From contig RPFO01000742.1 in the NCBI GenBank assembly GCA_009746045.1, positions 1-33,939 on the forward strand: DNA of 33,939 nucleotides. The letters are read 5' to 3'. The notes below the pieces were generated by a model, which ran no database searches, was not told the DNA's origin, and saw nothing but the letters and a program-made list of their open reading frames with translations. The DNA comes from Mesostigma viride. Its lineage: Eukaryota; Streptophyta; Mesostigmatophyceae; Mesostigmatales; Mesostigmataceae. Numbering within the stretch: the first letter of the stretch is position 1; each line of letters starts with the position of its first letter. Below are positions 7,647 through 17,335 of the stretch, piece by piece. The position numbers and the translations under genes are program-made.

Positions 7647-9310
7647 ATGGCATCCGCGATCATGCAACTGCACGCGAGGGGGTCGCAGGACATCGCGACC
7701 ATCGTCAACCCCGAGGTCACCTTCTGGAAAACGGTGTACCCGCGCCACACCAACTTCGCGTGGGACGACACCATCATCACCCAGAGCACCGGCGTCGCCG
7801 ACTACGGCCAGGTCGTCGAGTTCAAGCTCCCCCGTGCCGGCGACCTCGTCACCAAGTGCTTCCTGTATGTGGAGATGGGGCGGGTCAAACACTGCGGGGC
7901 GTGGACGGGCCAGTTCTCCCCCTTCATCTGGGACTTTCCCCACGCTCTCATCGATTACGCCGAGCTGACGATCGGAGGATACCAGATCGAGAGGGTGACC
8001 GGCGACATGCTGCATATCATGGACTCCCTCGCACGCCCCAACCACCAGAGCTACATCGAGAACATGCCCGTCCAGCACGGCGGATCCATCAAGTTCGGAA
8101 CCGACGGCGCCGTGCAGGAGCAGTACAAAAACGACCACAAGCAGTTTCTGTACATCCCCTGGAGTTCAACTTCACGCAGGACCCGGGCCTGGCCCTCCCC
8201 ATGATCGCCCTGCAGTACCACGAGGTGCGGGTCAAGGTAAAGTTCAGCACCCCAGACAAGATCTTCAACCACTTCAGCCTGACGAAGCCAAACCTCGACA
8301 AGAATATCTCGAACCCCGTCCTGAGCACGACAGACATGCCCGCCCTCCGCCGCCTGGTGCGGAACCTGTACATGCGCGGGGTGTACGGCAACGAGATGGC
8401 GCAGATGGTCGCCGTGGACGGGGACCTCTCGCTCGTGAATTACGTCATCGATAACGTCATGTACGAAAACAAGGTGACCCTGACGGTCGACTCCACCTCC
8501 AAGACCATCACGATGAAACTCGCGGCCGTGTCCGGCGTGATCGACACCATTCTCGCCAACACCGAGTTCAAGATCCCCGCGAACCTGCTCGCGGACGAGG
8601 AGAGGTACGGGGTGAACGCGACCACCGCGGTGACCACCGTCGCCAACTCCCGAGAGGAATGGATGGCGTCCCCTCCCTCGCTGTCCGTCCGGCTCATGTG
8701 CCGCTACATCTACCTTGACGACTTCGAGCGGCGTCAGTTCGCCGTCAATTCGCACGAGTACCTCATGACCGAGTACCAGCACCACCAGCAGTTCGTCACC
8801 TGCGGCGTCGACCAGATCTCCATCGACCTCAAGTTCAACCACCCCGTCAAGGAGCTGCTCTTCTTCTACCGCCCGGACTGTTGGTGGGAGGATGGAGACA
8901 TCCAGTCTCACTACAAGGGGTACTGGTCCTTCCGCAACCCCGTGTCCGCTTTCGGCGGCGGCGACGGCCACCTGTTCACGACCGCCAACCTCGTGCTCAA
9001 CTCCCAGAATGTGCACGGCGACGGCCGCGACCCCGTGTACTTCTCCTCCGTCCTCCGATCGCAATTCCACAAGCGCGTGGGAGACCGCAACGTTTACGTC
9101 ATCCCCTTCTCCCTCAACCCCGACTCCTGGAAGCCGTCCGGCTCCATCAACCTCTCGCGCCTGGATGACGTCAAGCTCGTCTTGAAGGGCCTCGTCAGCA
9201 AGTCCACGCCCTCCGCGGCGCTCCCCCCCGGCTCCATCCACGTGTACGCCAAGAACTTCAACGTCGTTAAAATTCAGAACGGGATGGGCGGCAAGCGGTA
9301 CGCGTCGTAA
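7647..9310 (+). CDS. Major capsid protein (paralogue B), one frameshift
   Basis: A double-jelly-roll MCP of about 554 residues. From ATG 7647 it shows TFWKTVYPRHTNFAWDD, LPRAGDLVTKCFLYVEMG, AELTIGGYQIERVTGDMLHI and NMPVQHGGSIKFG. A run of four C at 8156-8159 marks a frame change; the next frame continues directly with QDPGLALPMIALQYHEVRV, MCRYIYLDDFERRQFAVNSHEYL, LKFNHPVKELLFFYRPD, SWKPSGSINLSRLDDVKLVL and the C-terminal GMGGKRYAS. A long, less conserved insert (about residues 230-330) probably forms surface loops. It clearly groups with C and D by its conserved blocks. MCP trimers build the icosahedral shell. Confidence 0.94.
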
Positions 9311-10280
9311 CCCCACGCCCTGACACGACAAGTATCACGGGCGTCCATCCCCCGCCGATATGGACGAAACGGACCCCCCCCAGCGCGCGCGCTGCCCCTC
9401 TTCCGCGTGGTGGACGAGGATGAAACCTACCTCTTCTTTGGAATGGAGCACGCCCCGGCGCAGGGCACGGTAAGGGTGCAGAAGCACTCGAGGTTCGTCA
9501 ACGGACAGGACTTCTGCGACGTCCTGTCGCTGGGGAAGAGGAAGATCAAGACCTTCACCCGGACCCGGGCCTTCGAGGACCTGCTCCAGGCCATGAGGGA
9601 CCACATGGGCCTGTCGTCCGCGGACAACCTCGTAGAGAAGATCCAGGGCGGCACCCCCTCCATGCAGGGGACGTGGATGCACCCCTCCCTAGTGTGGCAC
9701 GTTGCGGCCTGGATCAGTCCCGTGTTCGCCGTCGCCGCCATGGACTGGGCGGACGCCTTCTACAACGCTCCCGCGGCTGCCGGCCAGCGAGGGTGCATGG
9801 CCGCCCTCACGCACAGGCTCGTCGCCGAGGTGGAGAGGCAGCCAGTGTACCAGTGTGAGGCGGACGTGCGCGACAGGGTCGCCGCGCGGATACAGGGCCA
9901 GGCCGAGGCCCCCGTGGGCCAGACCGGCATGAGGGCCGACGTCGTCAGCCACAGGTACCGCATGATCGTCGAGGTTAAGGAGATCTCGCAGTTAAGTAAT
10001 GCAATACGCATTACTTTTGCATACTTAACTAAGATTGGCGTTCGCTCCTGGGGTACCGGGTTCGAATCCTCTCGGAGGCACGGAAATATTTGCGGCGGGT
10101 AGGCCTGGGAGGCCGAGTCGAAATATTTGTGGATTTCTATGTTTGGCGGAGGCCGGGTAGGCCAAGTCGAAATAGGGATTACGGCGGGAGGCTGGGAATA
10201 GCCGAGTCGTAATTAATCGAGTCACCTCGGTAACGAGCGGTGTGTGCGGAACGCCGGATTTCCCCACGCGGCCCAATTTT

Positions 10281-10356
10281 AGTTAAGTAATGCAATACGC
10301 ATTACTTTTGCATACTTGCAAGTATGCAAAAGTAATGCGTATTGCATTACTTAACT
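10281..10356. repeat. Perfect 76-bp palindrome (central)
   Basis: The arms are 10281-10318 and 10319-10356, exactly self-complementary with no spacer. The sequence would form a long hairpin or cruciform. It joins the two core units of the inserted element. Confidence 0.95.
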
Positions 10357-10606
10357 AAGATTGGCGTTCGCTCCTGGGGTACCGGGTTCGAATCCTCTCG
10401 GAGGCACGGAAATATTTGCGGCGGGTAGGCCTGGGAGGCCGAGTCGAAATATTTGTGGATTTCTATGTTTGGCGGAGGCCGGGTAGGCCAAGTCGAAATA
10501 GGGATTACGGCGGGAGGCTGGGAATAGTCGAGTCGTAATTAATCGAGTCACCTCGGTAACGAGCGGTGTGTGCGGAACGCCGGATTTCCCCACGCGGCCC
10601 AATTTT

Positions 10607-10682
10607 AGTTAAGTAATGCAATACGCATTACTTTTGCATACTTGCAAGTATGCAAAAGTAATGCGTATTGCATTACTTAACT
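10607..10682. repeat. Perfect 76-bp palindrome (right end)
   Basis: The arms are 10607-10644 and 10645-10682, identical to the central palindrome. It ends the element directly at the CTCGC duplication. Confidence 0.95.
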
Positions 10683-10985
10683 CTCGCGCTGGACCGCCGC
10701 GATCGGCCAGCTGATGGTCTATGGCCGGTATTTCGACCCCGGGCTGTCGAAGGTCATCGTGGTGTTCGATAAAGAGGGGAGGGAAGTCACCGAAGAGCAG
10801 CTGGACATCATAGAGTTCCACCTGCAGGGACTTAACATCATGTGCTGCAATGAAAGCTACTTTCAGCGGTATTGATTAAACCATAACTTGATAACGAACC
10901 GAGTTCCATTTCAAAACAAATTAATCCCCCCAATGCACTGTCAGACAGGTGGATAAACTTTCTTTGCGTACATTACCAAACACAC

Positions 10986-12841
10986 ATGGTGCAAATCGCG
11001 GCCGTACCCGGTCTGAGGGGTCTCCACCTGGACGTGACATCCCAAAGAGGTGATGTTCTCCGAGTCATCCGCCTCGCCAGTCTACCGGACATCAGCGTCA
11101 TGAATAGCGTCCCCGTCGAACAGGTCGCCGGAGATGTGGTAGCCAAGGTTGTAATGGACGTGTGGACCCCGACTCTCCCCCCGAATGCTGGTGTGGTCAC
11201 CGCGCCGTACTACCTGGACGGGGTGCAGATGGGCTTTATGGCCATGACCGCGGGCTCGGGCAGTTTCCTCGTGCACCTGGGATACATGTACAGGTACCTC
11301 TTGACCGAGAAGGAATACGACATGCTGGCGGTGAACAGGAACCAAGTGCTCACCTTCGCGATCCCAGCCAATTCGTACATCGTGGACGGTGTCTTAATCG
11401 ACACCCCCACCGAGTTCTCGATAACATTCACGCCCCCCTCGCCCAGTCCCCCCCTTACCTGGTGCCTGCCATCGTGCGCGCGTCCCTCGACATATACAAT
11501 GGAGGCACCCTCTTTAAGTCCTTGGAGCTTGTGCGCGACCCGTACTACGCCGTCTTCAATCCCATTGAGGTGAGCGACTTGGTCGACGCGGACCTCTGCA
11601 CGCTCGTCATCAGCATCCCATACGACGTCGAAACTCCCGAGTCCTTCTATCCCCTCATGTACAGGGTCAACGGCGCGGACATCGGGTATTTGAACGTCTA
11701 CACCTCCCGCAACGGGGACTTCAGAATCTCCCTGTTGTCCCTGTACCGCACCGCCCTGGAAAAGGGACATGACATGTTGGCATTCCCATCCCAGACCGTG
11801 ACGTTCACTCTCCCGTCATACACTCTCTCCATCGAAGGGAGGCCGGTGGCCACCACCCCCGTCGACATCCGCCTGCGCCTGGTCAATACGCTCCTGGCGG
11901 CCACCCAGCTCACCGCCACCCACGTCAACCACATTCAGGGGTTGAACGAGGTGGCGATCGAGGTGCGAGAAGCGGGCGTCGTCATCAGCCGTCAGGTCGT
12001 CACTAGCCCCCCCTACTACCAGATGACGTACGTATACGTCAGCCAAATCGCTCCCAGCGCCGCGCCCTCCTCCGTAAACATGTTCGTGCATCTCAAGACA
12101 GACGCGACAGTCGCTGCCCCGGGCGCAGTGCCCGTCGCGTACAGGCTGGACGGCACACAGTTCGGCACGGCGTCTGTGGTGTCTGACTCCGAGGGGGTGT
12201 GGGTCGAATTTGGCGACCTGTACGGAAAAGTGCTGGCCCACCCGACCCTCGGGTATGACATGTTCACAAAGAGGGTGCAGTACCTGTCCTTCGAGATCCC
12301 GCCCAACCGCGTGTTTGTGGACGGCGGGCCGCTTACCGCCATCTCCTTTGGCTTCTTCCTTGTCAGCGGGGTCCCGCCGTCAAGAGAGTACCACACCGCC
12401 CTGCCCGGCGTCACCAGCCTGCAACTAGAGGTCAGCAACTCCGGGCAGCCCTTCCGCACCCTGACAGTGGCGTCTGCCCCGCTGTTCGAGATGGCCGAGA
12501 TCTACCTCGACCAGATCGTGCCCGCCCGGAACAGCGAACTGGCACTGAATATCCTGACCGACGCAAACGTCGATGTGACCAACGGCCAGGCCGAGCTCCC
12601 CGTCAGCGTAGATGGCACACAGTTCGGGACGTCCTCCCTGACCGCGACCGCACAGGGACTAAAGATAGACCTCGGTGGGTTGTACAAGACGGTCCTTGAC
12701 GACCCCTCCGCCGGCTACGACATGTTTACTAGGCCCGGGCAGGTGTTGGCGATTACAATCCCGCCAGGGTCTGTAACGGCGGACGGAGAGGTCGTGAACA
12801 ACGAGGTGGCACTGTCCATCTATCTCATCTCTCCTATTTGA
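10986..12841 (+). CDS. Four-repeat beta-rich structural protein (first tandem-repeat gene), one frameshift
   Basis: This is about 618 residues in four copies of a roughly 150-residue domain. Each copy ends with the same pattern: (Y/V)xxDGxxxG, a short strand, LYxxxL, a DM(L/F) turn, a hydrophobic strand such as VLTFAIPANSYIVDGV, then a final strand. The four ends are near 11317, 11767, 12255 and 12715. The first repeat is in the frame from ATG 10986; the other three follow in a second frame. The change lies between a C6 run at 11433-11438 and a C7 run at 11448-11454. There is no signal peptide, membrane segment or recognised family. The DG-terminated strand pattern is shared with the next gene. 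Position beside four capsid genes suggests a virion surface or fibre protein (inference). Confidence 0.75.
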
Positions 12842-12885
12842 AACACCTGAATCCTAAAAAATCTCACCGGTGTTATAACTGAAGC

Positions 12886-15417
12886 ATGTCACAAGCGGGG
12901 TCGATCTCTGACCTTGGAGTGACTGCGGGCTCTTGGTATGCAGGCACCTGGAGTACAGATGCTGTGGGTGTGGGGGGGATGCTTCCAATCGTGGACGTGA
13001 GCACTTCGGGAGGGGCGTTCAAGGATCGTTCTGTGACCTTGATATTGAGTATACCATGGGGCACCTCAGGTGCACGGATTGGTAACTATACTGGCAACCC
13101 CCCTCTCACTACCGCTTACGTAGATGGTGTTCCGCTTCAAGCTACCGCCGCATTTAGTCTGGGCACCGAGACGAATCGCGTTTCATCGGTTATCCTCGTG
13201 TTCGGCTATGTTTACAACACCGTTCGGGACGCCCCGGGTGGCTGGCTCATGGACCAGCCAGGGGACCACCCGAACCTCCTGACGTTCACGATACCAGCGG
13301 GGTCGTACACGATTGATGGTGTCGTGGTGGACAAGGCGGTCACCGGTTCGTCGCGCTTGTTGGTTGAACCCGAAGCACCACAGGCAGTCGGGACGATAGC
13401 CGACCTCGGAGCAACCGCTGCGTCCTGGTATGTGGGTACTAACGAGACGACAGATGCCATGGGGAGCGGGCCTGGATTGCTCCCGGTCGTGGATGTGAGC
13501 GCTTCAGGATCCGCGTTCAAGGATCGTTCTGTGACCTTGACTCTGGGCGTACCATGGGGCACCTCAGGCGCGCGGATCGCACCGACGAGTTCGACTGTAG
13601 GCGTCACCGCGTACGTAGATGGCATTCCGATTCCAGCTATCGTTCGCTTTAGAGTAGGACCGTATGACAGACCAGGACCATGGGGGAGGCATTCCTTGGT
13701 CAGCGTCTTGTTCGGCTATCTATACACCACCATTCGGGACGCCCCGGGTGGCTGGCTCATGGACCAGCCAGGGGACCACCCGAACCTCCTGACGTTCACG
13801 ATACCAGCGGGGTCGTACACGATTGATGGTGTCGTGGTGGACAAGGCGGTCACCGGTTCGTCGCGCTTGTTGGTTGGACCCGAAGCACCACAGGCAGTCG
13901 GGACGATAGCCGACCTCGGAGCAACCGCTGCGTCCTGGTATGTGGGTACATGGACGACAGATGCCATGGGGAGCGGGCCTGGATTGCTGCCGGTCGTGGA
14001 TGTGAGCGCTTCAGGATCCGCGTTCAAGGATCGTTCTGTGACCTTGACTCTGAGCGTACCATGGGGCACCTCAGGCGCGCGGATCGCACCGACGAGTTCG
14101 ATTGTAGGCGTCACCGCGTACGTAGATGGCATTCCGATTCCAGCTACCGTTAGCTTTAGAGTAGGGTATGACAGACCAGGACCATGGGGGAGGCATTCCT
14201 TGGTCGACGTGATATTCGGCTACGTATACACCACCGTTCGTGACACCCCGGGTGGCTGGCTCATGGACCAGCCAGGGGACCACCCGAACCTCCTGACGTT
14301 CACGATACCAGCGGGCTCATACACGATTGATGGTGTCGTGGTGGACAAGGCGGTCACCGGTTCGTCGCGCTTGTTGGTTGAACCGGAAGCACCCCCTGCA
14401 GTCGGGACGATAGCCGACCTCGGAGCAACCGCGGCGTCCTGGCATGTGGGTACTAACGAGAACATAGATGCCATGGGGAGCGGGCCTGGATTGCTCCCGG
14501 TCGTGGATGTGAGCGCGTTCAAGGATCGTTCTGTGATGTTGGTCCTAGACGTACCATGGGGCGCATGGGGCGCATCACACCATGATGCGCGGATCACACC
14601 AACGAGTTCGACCATAGGCGTCACCGCGGACGTAGATGGCATTCCGATTCCAGCTACCGTAGCCTATAGAAAGGGCGTTGATAGAGAAAACGGAAGGAAT
14701 TCCTTTATCTTCTTGATGTTCGGCTACGTATACACCACCGTTCGGGACGCCCCGGGTGGCTGGCTCATGGACCAGCCGGGTGACCACCTCAACCTCATCA
14801 CGTTCACGATACCGGCAGGGTCGTACACCCTGGACGGTGTGGTGGTCGACAAGGCCATCACCGGTTCGTCGCGCTTGTCGTTCGAACCCAAAGCACCCCA
14901 GGCGGTCGGGACGATATCCGACCTCGGAGTGACAGAGGGGTCTTGGTACGCGAGCAGCTGGAAGACAGACGCCGCCGTGGGTGCGGGGGGGATGCTTCCG
15001 GTGGAAGTCACTTCGGAGTTCAAGAACAATATGGTGTCACTGTTCCTTCGCGTACCATGGGGCGCGTCCGGTGCTCGGATTGGTCGGGCAAATCTGGCGT
15101 CCCTGTCCATTGCGGCTGACGTGGATGGAGTTCCGCTTCAAGTTAGCGCCGCGTTTTCCGAGGGTAACGAAAACGCGCCAAAGTCGTCACTCATATTCAT
15201 GCTGGGATACGTTTACAACACCATTCGGGACGCCCCGGGGGGGTGGTTAATGGACCAGCCGGGGGACCACCCCAACCTCTTCACCTTCACGATACCGGCG
15301 GGTTCGTACTCCCTGGACGGCGTCGTGGTCAACAGGGCAATCACCGCGTCCGCACGCCTGTCGTTTGTCGACATAGTTGATGTCCCCCCGAGGAGCCTGT
15401 CACGGACGGCACAATAG
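12886..15417 (+). CDS. Giant tandem beta-repeat protein, N-terminal part (repeats 1-5)
   Basis: The open frame gives 843 residues from ATG 12886, made of five copies of a roughly 168-residue domain. Each copy starts with a GTI(A/S)DLGxTxxSWY motif, has a VPWG(T/A)SGARI segment, then the near-invariant APGGWLMDQPGDHPNL and TFTIPAGSYTIDGVVVDK. DNA of the conserved block is nearly identical in repeats 1-4 (period about 505 bases), so copies are recent or homogenised. The frame stops at 15417, but the next repeat begins in another frame just upstream, after a C6 run at 15384-15389. The natural protein therefore probably continues to 18029. No family is recognised; the repeat is related to that of the preceding gene. 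Confidence 0.75.
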   Translation: MSQAGSISDLGVTAGSWYAGTWSTDAVGVGGMLPIVDVSTSGGAFKDRSVTLILSIPWGTSGARIGNYTGNPPLTTAYVDGVPLQATAAFSLGTETNRVSSVILVFGYVYNTVRDAPGGWLMDQPGDHPNLLTFTIPAGSYTIDGVVVDKAVTGSSRLLVEPEAPQAVGTIADLGATAASWYVGTNETTDAMGSGPGLLPVVDVSASGSAFKDRSVTLTLGVPWGTSGARIAPTSSTVGVTAYVDGIPIPAIVRFRVGPYDRPGPWGRHSLVSVLFGYLYTTIRDAPGGWLMDQPGDHPNLLTFTIPAGSYTIDGVVVDKAVTGSSRLLVGPEAPQAVGTIADLGATAASWYVGTWTTDAMGSGPGLLPVVDVSASGSAFKDRSVTLTLSVPWGTSGARIAPTSSIVGVTAYVDGIPIPATVSFRVGYDRPGPWGRHSLVDVIFGYVYTTVRDTPGGWLMDQPGDHPNLLTFTIPAGSYTIDGVVVDKAVTGSSRLLVEPEAPPAVGTIADLGATAASWHVGTNENIDAMGSGPGLLPVVDVSAFKDRSVMLVLDVPWGAWGASHHDARITPTSSTIGVTADVDGIPIPATVAYRKGVDRENGRNSFIFLMFGYVYTTVRDAPGGWLMDQPGDHLNLITFTIPAGSYTLDGVVVDKAITGSSRLSFEPKAPQAVGTISDLGVTEGSWYASSWKTDAAVGAGGMLPVEVTSEFKNNMVSLFLRVPWGASGARIGRANLASLSIAADVDGVPLQVSAAFSEGNENAPKSSLIFMLGYVYNTIRDAPGGWLMDQPGDHPNLFTFTIPAGSYSLDGVVVNRAITASARLSFVDIVDVPPRSLSRTAQ

Positions 15418-16274
15418 AAGACCTAGCCCCCCATCTGACCGCCGCTTGGTTTCTTTTCGTGTCCCCCACGGACGACAAGGATGTCCGCGCCCGAGTTCCG
15501 GCGGCCTCGTTAGGGGCGGACGGCAAATGGGCATTGACGTCGCATGTGTACGAATGGAAGACGAGCTGGACCTCGAGCAATGTTATTCTCGCGCTCCAGT
15601 TCTCTACCGTGCGCACCGTATCGAGAGGAAGCGTCCAGGCATTCGTATGGGACCTGATGGCGTCCAATGTGTCCATGGCTCCAGGGGTGGACGCATTCGA
15701 AACGACTGGCACCGGCAAGGGCGCGATCACAACAGCGTACCTTCGCCTGGGTGACATCAAGGCTCTTTCATCCGAAAACGGCGTGGACGTGTTGACTAGT
15801 GTGAACAATATCCGCGTGACCCTTCCCGCGGGACTCTTAGAAGTGGAGGGGGTGGCCATAAACAAAGACGTGCGCATGACTTGGAACTTTGATACGTCCC
15901 CCGCGCCAACAGGCACGATCCAAGACCTTTCGACGTCCCTGTCAAGTGCCTACCTGGTTTTCCAATCTCCAACTGGCGCCTTGTACGGAACAGTGCCCGC
16001 TGCCTCCAAAGGTGCCGACGGTGTATGGTCCCTGAACACACCGGTGAGTGACTGGAAGTCCATTTACACATCTCGTCCTGATGCCGAGGTCGTGCTTGAA
16101 CTGCAGTTTGAAACGCCCCCCGCAGGCCGCACTGTCTCAAGGGGTGCCGAGGTTAACACTTTTGAGTGGGCGCTGGAGAACACGCCGGTGGCGTGTGCCC
16201 CTGAAGTGGACACCTTCTATGTTGCAGGGGGGCCACCACGGCCCGCTTCGTTTTGGGAAATATCAAGCAGCTAG
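15381..16274 (+). pseudogene. Tandem beta-repeat protein, continuation (repeats 6-7)
   Basis: This frame opens at 15381 and reads GTIEDLAPHLTAAWFLF, the start of a sixth repeat, then a seventh beginning GTIQDLSTSLSSAYLVF. The repeat ends with NNIRVTLPAGLLEVEGVAI, the counterpart of TFTIPAGSYTIDGVVV in repeats 1-5. These units are diverged from the first five but closely related to each other (both have the RVPAASLGADGKW / TVPAASKGADGVW segment). A run of six G at 16227-16232 ends the good reading before the stop at 16274. It is best read as the middle of one long gene starting at 12886. Confidence 0.65.
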
Positions 16275-17335
16275 CACGGTATGGCGACCCCGATGTCGTC
16301 ATCCAGATCATGTCCCTGGATCACAACAACATCCGCGTGACGCTTCCAAGCGGGCTGATCGAATTGGACGGGGTGGGAATCCCCCGCGACATCGTGATGA
16401 CCTGGGACTTCGCCGCGTCCTCTGGCAGCGGCGTGCTGCTGGATGGGGGTGGGATCGTCAGGTACCTTCCGTACATGTGGAATAGGGGGCTGCGGACAGG
16501 CAAATGGATATTTGCAGATAAGATACCCCCCTCAACGATCAATGTCCGCCGAGAGGTGGCAGTCGATGTCGCCGCCCCTTTGCCGCGACTCCAATACGAT
16601 CAACCTGTTCACGGTGCGAGTGTGCTCCTGGAGTTGGGGTTTAATCTTCCCATCTCGAAACTGCAGTTAGCACCTACCGGAGTCGCATGGGAAGCCACAC
16701 GACTGGGCGTGACGAAACGATTTACGGACGGTTTTCTGACAAAAGTGGACGGAGAAAACAAGCTCCTTATCGACCTCGGAGACATTGCCGCAAAGTTGCA
16801 GCGGGTGGGGGTGGACCTGGCTGGCAGCGGAAACACGGTTTTGACGTTCACGATCCCGCCTCGGTGTTTCAGCATCGACTCTGTCACGTTCCCCGATTCC
16901 GTCTCGGGAATCGTAGAATTCGTCGGGTCGGGAAGCACAGGCGGGACGGGGGGCACAGGCGGGACGGGGGGCACAGGCGGGACGGGCGGGACGGGGGGAC
17001 GGGCGGAACAGGCGGGACGGGGGGCACAGGCGGGACGGGGGGCACAGGCGGGACGGGGGGACGGGGGACGGGCGGAACAGGCGGGACGGGGGCACAGGCG
17101 GGACGGGCGGGACGGGGGGACGGGCGGAACAGGCGGGACGGGGGGCACAGGCGGGACGGGGGGCACAGGCGGGACGGGCGGGACGGAACAGGCGGGACGG
17201 GGGGACGGCGGGACAGGCGGAACAGGGGGCACGGGCGGGACGGGGGGGCAGGAGAGACGGACGTTTTTTCGTACTTGTACGCGTTCAAGACGAAGCCCGA
17301 CGGCATGCTGGTTGGGCCCGCGCCGTCCGCCCTGA
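16233..17335 (+). pseudogene. Tandem beta-repeat protein, continuation (repeats 7 end, 8 and Gly-Thr linker)
   Basis: After the G6 run this frame completes repeat 7 (NNIRVTLPSGLIELDGVGI) and carries repeat 8, which ends VLTFTIPPRCFSIDSVTF. It then enters a (GTG)n/GTGG low-complexity linker encoded by the GC-rich minisatellite at about 16935-17255, where the frame is lost more than once because G runs vary. The segment after the minisatellite (SYLYAFKTKPDGMLVG) is in yet another frame. The Gly-Thr stretch would be a flexible linker between the repeat shaft and the C-terminal domain. Confidence 0.6.
16935..17255 (+). repeat. GC-rich minisatellite coding for Gly-Thr repeats
   Basis: About 320 bases are built from GGCACAGGCGGGACGGG-type units with shorter GGCGGGACG variants. 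In the intact phase each unit encodes Gly-Thr-Gly-Gly. Variable G-run lengths break the frame. This is a likely site of both real length variation and sequencing or assembly error. Confidence 0.9.

Larger units (their letters stand above)
9990..10682. mobile_element. Palindrome-bounded tandem element inserted in the KilA-N gene
   Basis: Two 250-bp cores (10031-10280 and 10357-10606) differ at only one base that I could find. Between and after them lie two perfect 76-bp palindromes (10281-10356 and 10607-10682), each made of a 38-bp arm and its exact reverse complement. The left edge has one palindrome reduced to 41 bp by loss of 35 bp between two TACTT copies. The unit period is 326 bp. The outer ends form a 37-bp inverted repeat. 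The flanks carry the direct repeat CTCGC (9985-9989 and 10683-10687), and excision with one repeat copy restores the KilA-N frame. Each core has a GGTTCGAATCC tRNA B-box-like sequence (10059-10069, 10385-10395) and three degenerate copies of a GGCCGAGTCGAAATA-like motif. No transposase is present, so it is a non-autonomous, MITE- or SINE-like insertion of unclear class. Confidence 0.88.
9360..10875 (+). pseudogene. KilA-N protein with PD-(D/E)XK-like C-terminal half, split by a mobile element
   Basis: The gene probably starts at ATG 9360, but a run of eight C (9374-9381) separates that start from the main frame (9384-9989). The main frame shows a KilA-N DNA-binding domain: FVNGQDFCDVLSLGKRKIK, then GTWMHPSLVWHVAAWISPVFAVAAMDW. 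A nuclease-like region follows: RADVVS, then YRMIVEVKEIS, the D and E-x-K pattern of PD-(D/E)XK enzymes. Here a 0.69 kb palindromic element (9990-10682) cuts the gene. The remaining 3' part (10688-10875) continues in the correct frame once the element and one copy of the 5-base duplication are removed; it supplies GQLMVYGRY, the Gln-x-Tyr helix typical of the fold. KilA-N proteins occur in large DNA viruses and phages. This copy is inactivated. Confidence 0.85.

Noticed and set aside
6845-9310. An 821-codon plus-strand frame across both capsid genes
   Set aside because: Its first half is the antisense of MCP A; only the part after 8160 is real, as the second frame of MCP B.
8051-9331. Long minus-strand frame under MCP B, with similar ones under C and D
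   Set aside because: High GC content removes stop codons from the antisense frames. The repeated VLDE/GV composition is typical of shadows of MCP codons.
10031-10085. A tRNA gene in the core
   Set aside because: Only a B-box-like GGTTCGAATCC and a plausible 3' half are visible. The T-stem pairs poorly and no matching 5' acceptor strand or anticodon arm could be built.
10025-10602. Two identical 83-codon minus-strand open frames in the inserted element
   Set aside because: They arise from the duplicated core. The PPRGFEPGT reading is the usual false translation of a tRNA T-arm-like sequence, and no start context or homology supports a protein.
10281-10682. CRISPR-like array
   Set aside because: Only two long units with a 326-bp period and palindromic joints; no short repeats with unique spacers and no cas genes.
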